Shown here piece by piece: positions 1 to 10,319 of a DNA stretch of 64,000 bases. Position 1 is the first letter of the stretch. Every line of letters begins with the position of its first letter. The stretch is taken from positions 248,001 to 312,000 of the forward strand of contig JACKQL020000044.1 of assembly GCA_018296165.2 (NCBI GenBank), read 5' to 3'. The position numbers and the translations under genes are program-made. Below the pieces are notes generated by a model. The model was given only the letters and a program-made list of their open reading frames with translations. It was not told the origin of the DNA and did no database searches. This DNA is from Termitomyces sp. T153 (taxonomy: Eukaryota > Basidiomycota > Agaricomycetes > Agaricales > Lyophyllaceae).

Positions 1-1064
1 CTACTCACACAATATGCTCTGCCTTGGGAGCAGCTAGTCTGTATTAGAAGAATGTCTGGAAGCTCCATAGTCTGTCAGATGGGTATGTTTCCAATTGAGG
101 CCTCCAGTTTGTAGCAGAATTTACTTGGGAGCTGTACCACCTGCTTGGAGTGAAGCTCCATACTACTACTGCCTATCATCCCCAGTTGGATGGGCAGATG
201 GAACATGAAAATCAGGAACTGGAACAGTATCTCTGCCTCTTTTGTAATGAGAGGCAGGATGATTGGGACAAGCTCCTGCCAGATGCTGAGTTCCAGTACA
301 ACAACCATGTCCACTCTTCCATGCAGATGACTCCATTCTTTCTGGACACTGGCAGGCACCCCCATATGGGATTGGAACCTTGGGCACACTCCTCTGAGAA
401 TGACTCCATAAATGAGTTTGTGGACAGGATGAAGAAGGCACAGAAGGAGGCCAAGGCTGCATTGGTGAAGGCCAAGGATGACATGGCATGCTACTATGAC
501 CATTGCCAGACACTGGCCCCAGTTTACAAGCCAGGAGACTGTGTGTACTTGGATAGCTTGGATATTAAGATGACAAGGCCATCCCAAAAACTGTCACATT
601 GTCATCTTGGCCCCTTCATGGTGGAGAAGAAAGTGGGACCCTTAGCATACTGACTTAAGCTCCCAGTAGGCCTATGCCAATTGCACCCAGTCTTCAATGT
701 TGTCAAACTATTTCCAGCCCCAGAGGATCCAATCCCTGGCTGCTGCCCTAAGCCACCCCCCCCTCCCCCCACCAGTTCTGGTTGACAGTGAGGAGGAGTA
801 TGAAGTGGAGGAAATTTTGGATAGCAGGATATTCCAAGGGAAGTTGCAGTTCAAGGTGAAATGGAAGGGATATGGCATCAAGGACATCTCTTGGGAGCTG
901 CAGGCTAATATATGTGCACCAACCCTGGTCCAGGACTTCTACCATAGGCATCCAAATGCCCCAAAAGCCATTTGAGGCATTTATCCCATTTCAGCAGTGG
1001 ACCAGGCAATTTGTGACTTCTTCTACCCAGTGCATCAAGGCACCACACACTAGAGGGGGGGTGA
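1..1064 (+). pseudogene. Ty3/gypsy chromovirus pol 3' end (integrase and chromodomain)
   Basis: This is the C-terminal part of a retrotransposon polyprotein. Bases 1-150 carry integrase core sequence in a frame broken by TAG and TGA codons. Bases 150-653 stay open and encode the integrase stretch TAYHPQLDGQMEHENQELEQ and the following GPFMVEKKVGPLAY region. After a frame change, 780-975 encode a chromodomain (EYEVEEIL, FKVKWKGYGIKDISWE), which in this family is thought to read histone marks during integration. The tail ends in the purine tract AGAGGGGGGG just before the LTR at 1065. Stops and frameshifts show that it is dead. The upstream part lies outside the window. It is closely similar to the family A pol genes near 60 kb. 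Confidence 0.88.
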
Positions 1065-1617
1065 TGTCAGGGGATGTCCCAGTCCCCCTTTGCTCTGTTC
1101 TCCCTCCTTATGATTTTCCTTTATTCTCCTTCCACTTCCCTATCTACTAGCTCCAGTTTCAATAATCAGGCTGCACCAGTTCTCTGTCCATAATTCTGAC
1201 AAGTGTTGCCCCTTCTACATGGCCTCTTACCAGATCCCCAGATTGTTTCATGTATTCCAGGCCTACCACTCATCATAGGCCTTCCATCCTTGGACCACAG
1301 GTACTTATGACTGAGGGCTATCTTTTGGTCATATAAGTATGTAGTTATGTACAGAGAGTCCAGAGATCAAGGCCACTTACAATGGATTTCCACTTTTGAT
1401 TGGACTCCAGATTTGGTTGTTGTTGGGTCTTGTTTTCAGAAGCTCTAGAGTAAATTTTCTGAACACTGGCATTGGGGATCCTTAGACTTGTTCTCTTTGG
1501 ATCTCCCTCTGCCAGGTGAGTAGCTAGAACTCTAGAACTTGTAGATACTGAATAAACTTTGGATCTCCCTCTGCCAGTTGTGTGATTGAGCCACAGCCTC
1601 CTGAGGTTGCCCTTACA
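1065..1617 (+). repeat. 3' LTR of the gypsy element ending at the window start
   Basis: The LTR starts TGTCAGGGGA directly after the polypurine tract and ends CCCTTACA, giving TG...CA termini. Its last ~170 bases (TAGACTTGTTCTCTTTGGAT, then CTCCCTCTGCCAG twice) match the end of the LTR at 11840-12190 and, less closely, the family A LTRs. The first part differs from both, so this is a related LTR with its own U3. Confidence 0.85.
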
Positions 1618-1665
1618 GAGGTGCTAGAACAAGTCATGGAGATCAGAAATGAAAGTCCCCTGACA
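1618..1665 (-). repeat. Scrap of inverted family A LTR
   Basis: Read on the minus strand it begins TGTCAGGGGACTTTCATTTC and continues as family A LTR for 48 bases, then is cut by the end of the LTR at 1617. It is best explained as the flank of an older minus LTR into which the 1065-1617 element inserted. Confidence 0.75.
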
Positions 1666-2628
1666 CTTCCCCTGATTCTCCTGAGCCCCTGGGACCCTCT
1701 CCCACTGTTCCTGACTCTGGAGTACATCACCAACTCATCTCCCTAGTTTGCCTGACCAATTCCAGAGCATCATGACAACCCTGGAATGGCCCACATCCTC
1801 AACTGATTTCATCATAATATCACCACAGCCTGTCCCCTGATCACAACCAACACCTGTCAACTCTGCACAGCCCTGACAAGCCCTGCCACCACACCTGCTG
1901 TCCCCCAGAGCTCTCCAGTAGTCAGTATATAAGTTGTAGTGTAGCACCTCATACTCTAGTCTTGATATTGCCTTACCTGATGTGTTTCTGATTGTTTCCA
2001 TCTCGTGTTTTGTGTTCCATGTTATGTTTCCTTTTCTCTCAGTCTTCCAGTCTTATCTCAGTCTCCCAGTCTTGTCTTGCCTCTATTTGCATAATCATTC
2101 TTGTTATCATTTTGTATCTCTGCTTGAATCTATTTTTGTTCTCATCTCAATCTTGTCTTGACTCCATCTTGTCCCATTTGACTCCATCTCCATTATCATG
2201 GTCAAGTCCTTTCAACCCTAATGCCTTTATGAACTCTGCACTTACAATTACAAATTCAAACATTGTTTAAACCAACTCTGGACCTTGCTATTCACTCAGC
2301 TCCAAAAACCATCAACTTCCATTGATCCCCCATAAAACTCCAGCCCCACTCCTATTGTTTGCATAGCCTTTGTTTGCCCTGCACCTCTAACACTTGCTTC
2401 TGGACTTGTACCTGACACCCCCATCAAGTCCAACCCCTCCCCCGCAACTCATCCTAGACCTCTCCAGACCACCCCAGACTTGTTTGGATCACTCCCCATC
2501 ACTTATCCTCACAAGTCCCCAACATCTAGACCTTCTCTGAATGCCCAGTTATCAGTGTAGGACATTACATCTGCCTGGTAAGGATTTGCCCAGTGTAGCT
2601 GAGCCCCTGTGGTCAGCAGAACCTGACA
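1666..2628 (+). repeat. Family B LTR, 5'-truncated
   Basis: The sequence is alignable by eye to the fresh B LTR at 44404-45479 from the CTGACTCTGGAGTAC region to the terminal AACCTGACA. It keeps the TATA-like GTCAGTATATAAG around 1922-1934. Most CpGs of the fresh copy are TpG or CpA here. The missing 5' part was lost where the inverted family A LTR joined. Confidence 0.85.
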
Positions 2629-3069
2629 CTGGAGAGCCCAGGGCAAGATGAGAATTGCAACAAAGTTTCCAGACAAGGTAGTCCTACTATATTTGACAGG
2701 TACTCTGAAGATGGTGCAAGCTACATGGACTCCTTACCACACATCAGCTCAGATCTGGGAATAAGTTGAGAAGAAGAGACAATGAACCTAAACCCCATAG
2801 TTAAGTACCATAATGAGGTATTGCTTAGCACAGAACAGGATTTTAGTGGAAAAACATACAATTGTATAGTATCAAACACTGAAGAGAGAATGGAATTAGT
2901 ATGGGAAGAGGAGATGGCCTTTGGAAGACCTCACCAGACTGGTTGTGCAGCAGCACAGAAACTCAACTTCTTGCTTGAATTCTGACAACCTTATCCTGGA
3001 GACCCCTCAAACATCCTTCGACTGAAGGGACAATGGTTCCATTTTTACAAGATTGCTGGAGGTAATATC
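2629..3069. other. No gene recognised; 5' internal part of a decayed gypsy element
   Basis: CpG-poor sequence follows the B LTR. A 67-codon open stretch at 2782-2985 (plus) is not recognised. The position just before a gag-like region suggests retrotransposon leader or gag sequence, but no motif proves this. Confidence 0.4.
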
Positions 3070-3760
3070 TGTCTCTGGGATCATATATGGGGTTGATAAA
3101 CAATATTACCTACAGAAACAGTGGAACAAGAAGGATTTTTTGCCAGATTATGGTATGCCCTTGAGCAAAGCAAGTATAGCAGGCTACCCATAAACAGGCT
3201 GTCTCGGTACCAGACAACAATAGCAAAAAACATATAGGCCTGGAATGCAGCAAGGGTTGTAGAACTAGAAACACAATACTTGGATAACAAGCATGAGTAC
3301 TGTAGTAATGATGGCAAATGATCCAACCTTGTACAACAAGAGGCTGAGACATGAGTGATTCTTGATAAATTGCTGCAGTTCATAACCCACATAGAGGAAA
3401 AGCACCTTAAGAATCTGATGTTTGCCTTGTGCAATTGCTATTCAACTAGAGTTCAACAATTGTTCAATTCAAATGGGGAGGACAGCAATGGAAACTCTAA
3501 AGAAAAAAATCTGAGTCTCCCCCCAATGATGGAGAAGGAATGGATGGAGTTACTCAAACTTCCATCTGCTAAGTATGGCCAAAGTAAACAAGGCCCTGGG
3601 AAGGGAAGATATTAACCAAATGAAATAAATAGACAACAAGTAGAACAAGGGACTAGTTGTACTGTACCAAAACCATTGGTAGTAGTTGTGAAACTAGACA
3701 GGCACCCAGTACATGCTTTGTACCTTCATGCTGTCTGGAAGCATTGAAACCTCAATGGGA
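3070..3760 (+). pseudogene. Gag-like region and possible protease start of a decayed gypsy element
   Basis: A frame with a few stops reads a helical, charged region (for example ARLWYALEQSKYSRLPINRL, then the open stretch 3355-3615 with ILDKLLQFITHIEEKHLKNL). It is followed near 3676-3720 by VVVVKLDRHPVHAL, which resembles the opening of the aspartic-protease domain in one basidiomycete gypsy group. It lies directly upstream of the RT fragment in the same orientation. The gag call rests on position and general character rather than on a zinc knuckle, which I do not see. Confidence 0.5.
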
Positions 3761-3939
3761 TGAGAAAAGGGCTGCTTCATCAAATTGGGATGATGGGAAG
3801 TCACAGCCTCAGGGAATGCAGTACCAATGATGTTCTTGAAAAAGCCTGGGAAACCAGGTGAGCCACTGTGCCTGCAAATTGTAAGTGACTTATGCACACA
3901 AAATGCCAACACTATCAAAAAATCCTCACCCTTGCCTGA

Positions 3940-4890
3940 TATGGTAGGAATGCTGCAAAGAGCAGCTGGAGTCAAGGACTGATCTATTATAGATGGCCAG
4001 GATGCATATGAGTAAATCCAAATTAAACCAAGACATGTTAACTGCACCACAATGACAACACCTGATGAGAACATGGTTAGTCATGTTATTCAGCAAGGTG
4101 ACTGAAATGCCCCAGCAACTTACCAGGCATTGATGAACTACTTGTTCACGGGCATATTTGGGTCAATTCATGGACATATATCTAGATGACATGATAATAT
4201 ATTCAAACACCCTGAAAGAACATGCCACACATGTCAAACTGGTATTAGACATATTAAGGAAAAAGAAACTGTACCTACTTGTGCAAGGAAATGAAAATCC
4301 TGGGGTGTGTGGTAGATGACAATGGGATCCAAATGGACCCAGGCAAGGTTGATGCACTGATAAGATGCAAAGTCCCAACCAATAGGGACTTGTTGCGAGG
4401 TTTCCTGGGTGCTGCGGGGTACTTGTCTGATGATATTGACAGGGTAAGGGTACCTATGGGGATATCACATGGGTTAGCTGGAGATACAGTGCTGTTTTGT
4501 TGGGAGTTTACTCACCAGCATGCCTTTGAGGATGTAAAGAAACTAGCATCAATCTGCCGTGAACATCACTGGAAACCATTGGAATATGGGCAAAACAAGC
4601 CCCCAGTAAACATGGTAACAGATGGATGTATTACAGGAATAGCGGGTGTAGTAAGTTAAGGAGAAGATTGGAAAACAGTGAAGGTGGCAGCATTTTTCTC
4701 TGTTAAGCTGAATTTGGCACACCAAAACCCTGTGCATGAAATCGAGATGTTAGCGGGGGTTGAGACCATGCTGCACCACAGAGACATACTACAAGGTGTA
4801 AAATTTCAATGGTTTACGGACCACAAAGGGTTGATACATTTGATGGACCAAAAGGATTTATCAGGCCAACAAGCTCGATAGCTAGAAAAC
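3940..4890 (+). pseudogene. Ty3/gypsy reverse transcriptase-RNase H fragment
   Basis: Several frames together encode RT: DGQDAYE, then QQGD-NAPATYQALMNYLF, then the catalytic box YLDDMIIYSN at about 4177-4206, then KILGCVVDDNGIQMDPGKVD and VPTNRDLLRGFLGAAGYLSD (4380-4430). The RNase H part follows: LVTDG-like NMVTDGCITGIAGVV at 4609-4656, HEIEMLAGVETMLHHRDILQ and FTDHKGLIHLMDQKDLSGQQ to 4881. The RT Asp-Asp pair is intact, encoded GAT GAC. Frameshifts near 4160 and 4280 and stops, including a Trp-to-TAG change at 4879, kill it. The reading stops at LEN (about 4890), where unrelated CpG-containing DNA begins, so the element is 3'-truncated. Confidence 0.88.
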
Positions 4891-6749
4891 TGTAGAACAC
4901 GCTGTACGCGCCTGGCCCGCTCCCTCCAGTCAATTAGTCCAGCAAAAGAAAAACAGTACCACGCCCGTCAATTGAGGCCTTATTAAGGACCCCGTAACCC
5001 TATCAGTGCTCAAAAACGTTTCTATTCGGAGGTACGCGAAAACTACATGGCGTCGCCAAGGGCAAGCACGTTCACCGGCTCTACTTCTGCTAGCCACTCT
5101 GATACTCGACCAACTCTCCCCTCCGCTGCGGCCTATTCGAACTCACTATCACTCCGCCGGCGCCGCTGTCACTGCAAAAGGAATCGTGATCCCAGACTCT
5201 GACCCCAAGGGAAAAGGGTAAGCCCGAGACTAAGAAGAGGAAATGGCAGTAGACCCCAAGGACGTTCCGCTCCCAGGAGACGATGCGGAGGGCGAGCTTG
5301 AGGATTACCCCGACTTGCCAGAGCCCCAATTGGACACTGATCCCTCTGCTTAACGAGTATCAAAGTTTGTTTTAATTTCTACTCTACTCTAATACTTATA
5401 AAAGCCGTATGCCTCTTGCTATCCGACTTGCAGGGCGTATGGTAGCGCGTGCGTGACATCTACGTCACTTTCCGGGCTTGGTGATAGCCAGAACTCTCTA
5501 CCAGGAAACTTACTTTACTTTCGTCATCCTATTCAGTTATATTCCGAGTCCCCCCGATAACCCCTAGCTATATAAGAAGATAGGACTAGTTGTACGATGA
5601 CAGCCTTGGCAATATATAGGACTTAAAACAGTCCTATAGTATGAGGCTAATTGGTGTGACCGTACGCTGCTCTAATAGGTGGTCTACCGTTACAATAATC
5701 GACGTCATAACCATAGACGGAACAAATGTTGTGTCGTCCACATCAAGCTCAAAATCTGTAAGATATTCTATTCACTCAGAGTCATTCAGCATCGAGACGA
5801 TCTAGGCAAGGTCTGTCCATACATCTGATGTCTTGCCTTCATTGGCGAGACTCTAGACCACCGGAGAGCTCCAGCGGTACATCTCACTTCATCATGACGA
5901 GGCTCAAATAGTGGACCATGTATTGCTTTTCTCTATGAGCAAGCACTGAAAACATTATCAGCTCAGGCTAGTAATGATCGCCTTTCCCGGGAAGCTTCCG
6001 TGTCCTCCATGCCTTCCACAATTTCGACCGCTCCCGAGAAAAAATAGGCACATTTTCTTGCAGAATCCTCTTACTTTTCATCTACGTTCATATAACCGTC
6101 AGACATTGATCCAAACGTCGGTGTCGAGCAAGCAAAAATGCCTGCAGCAGGCAAGCTTTTCGGAGAACGTTCTTGATTCTGGCAAAATCATCAAGTTAAC
6201 CGTCCACGTGGCACCAATGGCTATATCTTAATCATATCTTATCTTCGCGCGACTCGTACTTGTACGAGACCTCAAGAGTTCAGAATCGTGGTAATGGCCT
6301 AGCGCCTGATCTGTGTAGTATGTCGCACTATACATTGATCCAGCTGTTTCGTCATGGATAAATATGTCCAGGCCTGTCTCCCAAGGCACAGTCTGGGGCC
6401 TATCATGATCGTTATCATATCGGATCGTGCTTCCAAACGAGGGGTTACACCGATCAGAAATCGCAAAAAATATTCAGCACCGCGCACCTCCGCGACTTTT
6501 GAAACGATGATACGTGTGTGTGTTGTGTGTTCCGTTCTAGGGTATCTCTTTGAGGGCTTCAGAGATGGTTGTCACCTAACCACGTCGAAGTTCTTAACAC
6601 ATCCGCACTACTCTCCGCGATCCTCAGATAGCCGTGGAATTTCAATTTCGTCCCTGAGGCCTAGAACTCCATTCAGTGACCTGCAAGATACATAGAGATC
6701 TAGACACACTCGACCAATCCTTCTGCAATCCGTGAGTTTTCTGCTATCC
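4891..6749. other. CpG-containing host DNA upstream of the G-alpha gene; no gene established
   Basis: Composition changes sharply at about 4890: CpG, rare in the preceding 4.9 kb, becomes common. Short open stretches at 5006-5221, 5974-6231 and 6354-6695 match nothing I recognise. The 5400-5970 part has no long open frame. The region probably contains the G-alpha promoter and 5' leader, but no core element can be assigned with confidence. Confidence 0.5.
5243..5353 (+). CDS. Short unassigned ORF or last exon (36 codons)
   Basis: An ATG in a favourable purine context (GAGGAAATGG) opens a 36-residue acidic, proline-containing peptide (DPKDVPLPGDDAEGELEDYP in its middle) ending in TAA. The composition looks like real coding sequence in the style of a protein C-terminus. 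It may instead be the last exon of a gene whose upstream exons I cannot place: a GGTAAG donor-like site lies just before it at 5217-5222. No family is recognised. A chance ORF is possible. Confidence 0.25.
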   Translation: MAVDPKDVPLPGDDAEGELEDYPDLPEPQLDTDPSA

Positions 6750-8997
6750 ATGGACGACATGCCGAGGACCCCGCCTTGGGACATCCCAACCCCTTCTTTC
6801 CGACATGGACTCGATAGAAATTATCTCGGACGTTCAGCTGAGGAAGCAACAAGGATATCCCAGGAGATCGATGAGGATCTGTTGGCGTCCAAGAAGGCTC
6901 TGGATAAAAGGAGACGAGCGGTGCAGATTCTGCTCTTAGGTGCGTCGTCAGGTGTGGGGTGTCCGTTCCGTGTAGTCTCTGAATCGATGTACCTTAGGGC
7001 AATCCGAGTCGGGAAAGGTAAGATATTGTGTTCATCTCGAGTCTATGATGCTGATCGTGTTCCGTTCAGAGCTCCGTGATTAAAAGTAAGGCTCCATTCG
7101 ATCAAGTACTCGCCACATCTTGATCGCAGCCTCAGATTTTCAGCTAGCTTTTGCGCCAAAGGAATTTGAGAAGGAAAGATTAGTGTGGCGGACCATCATT
7201 CAACTCAATCTCATAATGTACGCCTCACCCCCTACCCCGCATTACCTCACCGTTAACCTTAATCCCCATCCTCAGGTCCCTCAAACTCATCCTCGAGATC
7301 CTCTCACACGAATGGGAATCTCTCATCACCCCCGATGGCCGCAACCCTCATCCTCTCACCCGTGAACTCCGGCGCATCCGCCTCAGCCTCTCCCCCCTAC
7401 TATTCGTCGGGCAGAACGCGATGCAGATCATCGGCCCGGGTACCGAGGACCCGCACAACGTGTGCGTGCGTCCAGGTAGTAACTGGAAGGCGCTCATCCG
7501 CGAACGGCTGGATCTGAGCTTGGACTTGGACTTGAATTCCACATGTGTGAAGGACGAACGCAGGGATAGGAACGGGAACCTGAATAGGAACAGGAGGTCG
7601 CAGAACCCGCTGACGAAGGAGATAGATCCGACGCCGGTGCTTGTGGCGTCAAAGAACGATATTGAGGAGCTGTGGAAGGATACGCGAGTTCGTGCGGTGT
7701 TGAAGAGGAGAGGCGTCAAGATGGAGGAGATGCCGGGCTTGTGAGTTCCTGGTATTTAACAATTATAACTAAGGTTGTCTCATTCCTTCATAAGCTTCTT
7801 GGACGATCTAGGGCGGATAGCGGACCAGGATTATGTACCGACGGACTGTATGTATCCAAATGTCTATGGCGAGTTGGCAGTGCTCATCATGTACTGCAGC
7901 GGATATCATGCGTGCGAGGGTGCGGACTCTGGGTGTCGAAGAACATCGCTTTCTTATCAACAGAGGTATGATTTCTGAACTTTGCATGACTTCCAAAGAT
8001 TTATCTGGTCATTTGTTAAAGGGCTGGAACTGGGGTCGGAAGTGTACATTATTGATGTTGGAGGGAGCCGGAGCCAGGTAACGACCCATCTGGCAACACT
8101 ATTGTACATCCAAAACTCATGCGATTACAGAGGCCAAAATGGATTCCGTATTTCGAAGATGGCAAGTTACCGCTTCGCTTCGTTCCTGTACATTGGACTG
8201 ACTTGACTGAATGTGCTGCAGTCCAGACAATTCTCTTCCTTGCCCCTCTCACATTTGACCGGGCATTGGAGGAAGACCCTGAGATCAATCGACTGGTGCG
8301 TGACACGCACACACTGAGGTCTATCCTTCTGCTCATAAGTAATATATATAGGAAGACAGCCTGATGCTCTGGCGAGAAATCTGCCGCAACAAGATTCTCG
8401 CTAAAGCTACCTTGATTCTTTTCTTCAACAAAGTACGCATTCTCGTCATCTTTCGGTAGAATGTTCATGAGCGTAACGTGGTTGGGTATAGACTGATGTC
8501 CTTCGCCGGACGCTCGAAGCTGGAGTCAAAGTGAAGAAGTACGTTCCCAGCTATGGTGACCTCCCTAACGAGGTCGGTCCTGTCACGAAATGTCAGAGCA
8601 TGTGTTATTGGCGAGAAATAGCTTGGCCATTAACATCGATTGTCTCCTATAGATTTCTGTGACAAGTTCCGTACATATCATGTTTGCCATGTTTTTTTCG
8701 TATGGTTGGTGTCCCACTCACCTTGCGCGTCTTTCAGCAAAAGCTTTCACCCGTCCATCGTCCTTTCATGTACCATGAAACTTCTGCCATTGTAAATTTC
8801 TACTTTAACCTTGCCGGACGTTACCTAAATGATTAAATGAATACAGGATACATCATCCATGGCGGCGCTTCTTTTAGGAGGTATGTCCACGTCTCTGACC
8901 AGATCATATCGATACACCAGCCCTGATCGCTTATGTGGAAATACCAGTACAAGAGACAATACTGCGTACATATCTTAAACAGGGAGAGATGTTGTAG
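6750..8997 (+). CDS. Heterotrimeric G-protein alpha subunit, expanded fungal type (16 exons, 466 aa)
   Basis: This encodes a GTP-binding Galpha acting at the cytoplasmic side of membranes below receptors. Exons: 6750-6939, 6998-7017, 7070-7085, 7136-7217, 7276-7740, 7795-7847, 7900-7965, 8022-8077, 8131-8161, 8222-8295, 8352-8432, 8492-8591, 8653-8681, 8738-8791, 8847-8880, 8948-8997. They sum to 1401 nt and stay in frame. Motifs: P-loop GQSESGKS (64-71), followed by NFQLAFAPKEFEKERLVW; switch I SDIMRARVRTLG (276-287, Arg282); switch II DVGGSRSQ (309-316); NKTD (377-380); TSAIDT (436-441). Length exceeds the usual ~355 aa because of a longer helical domain (exon 5). Odd points: Ser313 replaces the catalytic Gln; the N-terminus (MDDMPRTPPW) lacks the MGxxxS/Cys lipidation signal; intron 8162-8221 is GC-AG; donors at 8592 and 8682 are weak. 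ATG 6750 is chosen because upstream in-frame sequence offers only GTG. Confidence 0.95.
8162..8221 (+). other. GC-AG intron in the G-alpha gene
   Basis: The donor reads G|GCAAGT and the acceptor CTGCAG. Splicing joins GAAGATG to TC and gives FEDVQTILFLAPL, the expected Galpha sequence after switch II. All other introns of this gene start with GT. Confidence 0.85.
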
Positions 8998-9380
8998 GTA
9001 CAATCCCAAGGACACGAGAGTTAGTAACGTTAAACAGACGCGAGTCTCATCCAAGCAACTAAATATATACGATGGGTGTATATGCGGACAATAGGATAAG
9101 ACGTCTGCACTTCAATGGACATGAGATTAGTCCCCGATCCTCTTACATAAATGACACTAACAACTATATGCACATGTTTTCAAGTCGATGTTATAGCAAT
9201 ATATCAGATTCAAAATCTGGATCTGCCTTAATACGACTTCTTATGATGTTACCTCTTTGATGTTCGAAATTCAACTATGCGTGATGTTAATAATACTGTA
9301 CATCAGAAAATACACAAAATTTTAACTGTCAGTTATTACAGAAATTTTGCTGTGATCATTACCTAAGCATCGAGCACTAT
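8998..9380. other. 3' flank of the G-alpha gene; nothing recognised
   Basis: AT-rich DNA after the stop codon with several short ORFs and no recognisable domain. CpG frequency falls towards the right, so the boundary with TE-type sequence lies somewhere near 9260-9400. Confidence 0.5.
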
Positions 9381-10319
9381 CATTGGAATGTTCGCACGGC
9401 TTTAGATTAGATTTGGCTAATCATGGGCATGTGCCTACTATCATCGATGCGTCACAAGTCGCCAAGTCCAGTTCTCTCCATCATTATGTCCTGCCAGTGC
9501 ACTGCTTCCAAGCTGCATTTTTGAACTCTAATGATGAGTATACCAAAAACAAGAGGCAATTGGTTTGACTTGTGTCATCCATTGAGGAAGATTTTGAGAG
9601 TCTGGCATGATATATTTGGGGCAAGATTTGGGATATTAAAAAGAGTTTAGATGGCCTGGATGAGCAATGACAATGGGTCATTGACTAATACCATTTTTAC
9701 TAAAGAGTTTACAGGAGCATCTGATAGCAATTTAGAAGACCACAAACTATTGACAACACTCCTTGGCTATCCATTGACTCCCCCATGCATCCAACCTCGA
9801 GTTCCTACCTCTTCAGTTATTCAGACCAACCTTGGGTTCAAGTTGATTCATCAAACCCCCAAACCATCTAATGTGTCTGTTCTCAATGTCATGCAACTCA
9901 ACTACAACTCAAAATTGGCAATACTAGAAACTTCCACAATATGATCTCAATCTCCTGTATCTTCTGTCACTGAATCTGATCCTGACTATGAAGCCTACTA
10001 CAATGAGCATTGGATTGATCTTTGTCTGGAACAGCACACTTTGATTCCTCAGCAATCAACTTTGACAAGTGGTGACTCTAGTACTACAAGGCCTCAATCT
10101 CTCAAGTACTAAATAGATATGACTGAATAGGTATTATTTCATCCCTGTGCTCACAATTCTTTCTGCCATTGGATCTTGAGTTGTTCTTATTGTTGCTACT
10201 TCTATAGCTGTATTTCTTATGTTATTGTGTTTCCCTCATTTCACAAAATACAGATCAATCATTATCATGTGTAAGAACAATAGTAATACATTTACATCAT
10301 CCCAAAACTGAGAGAATCA
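9381..10319 (+). other. CpG-poor sequence with an unrecognised broken ORF
   Basis: An open stretch at 9651-9944, continued in the same frame past one TGA to about 10110, gives a Ser/Thr/Pro-rich peptide ending in an acidic segment (TESDPDYEAYYNEHWIDLCL). It shows no RT, integrase, protease or transposase motif. The low CpG content groups it with decayed repeats. 10110-10319 holds nothing I can name. Confidence 0.3.

Noticed and set aside
6354..6695. 113-codon ORF upstream of G-alpha
   Set aside because: No recognisable domain and no splice link into the G-alpha frame. Position and composition fit a leader/promoter region, so it is not called as a gene.
6732..6749. Upstream in-frame start for G-alpha (six extra codons)
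   Set aside because: The codon at 6732 is GTG. The first ATG in frame is at 6750, and nuclear fungal genes normally start at ATG.
4891..9380. tRNA or other RNA gene in the host islands
   Set aside because: No B-box (GGTTCGA) with a paired acceptor stem was found by eye here or in 26240-29560. A covariance-model scan would be needed to exclude one.
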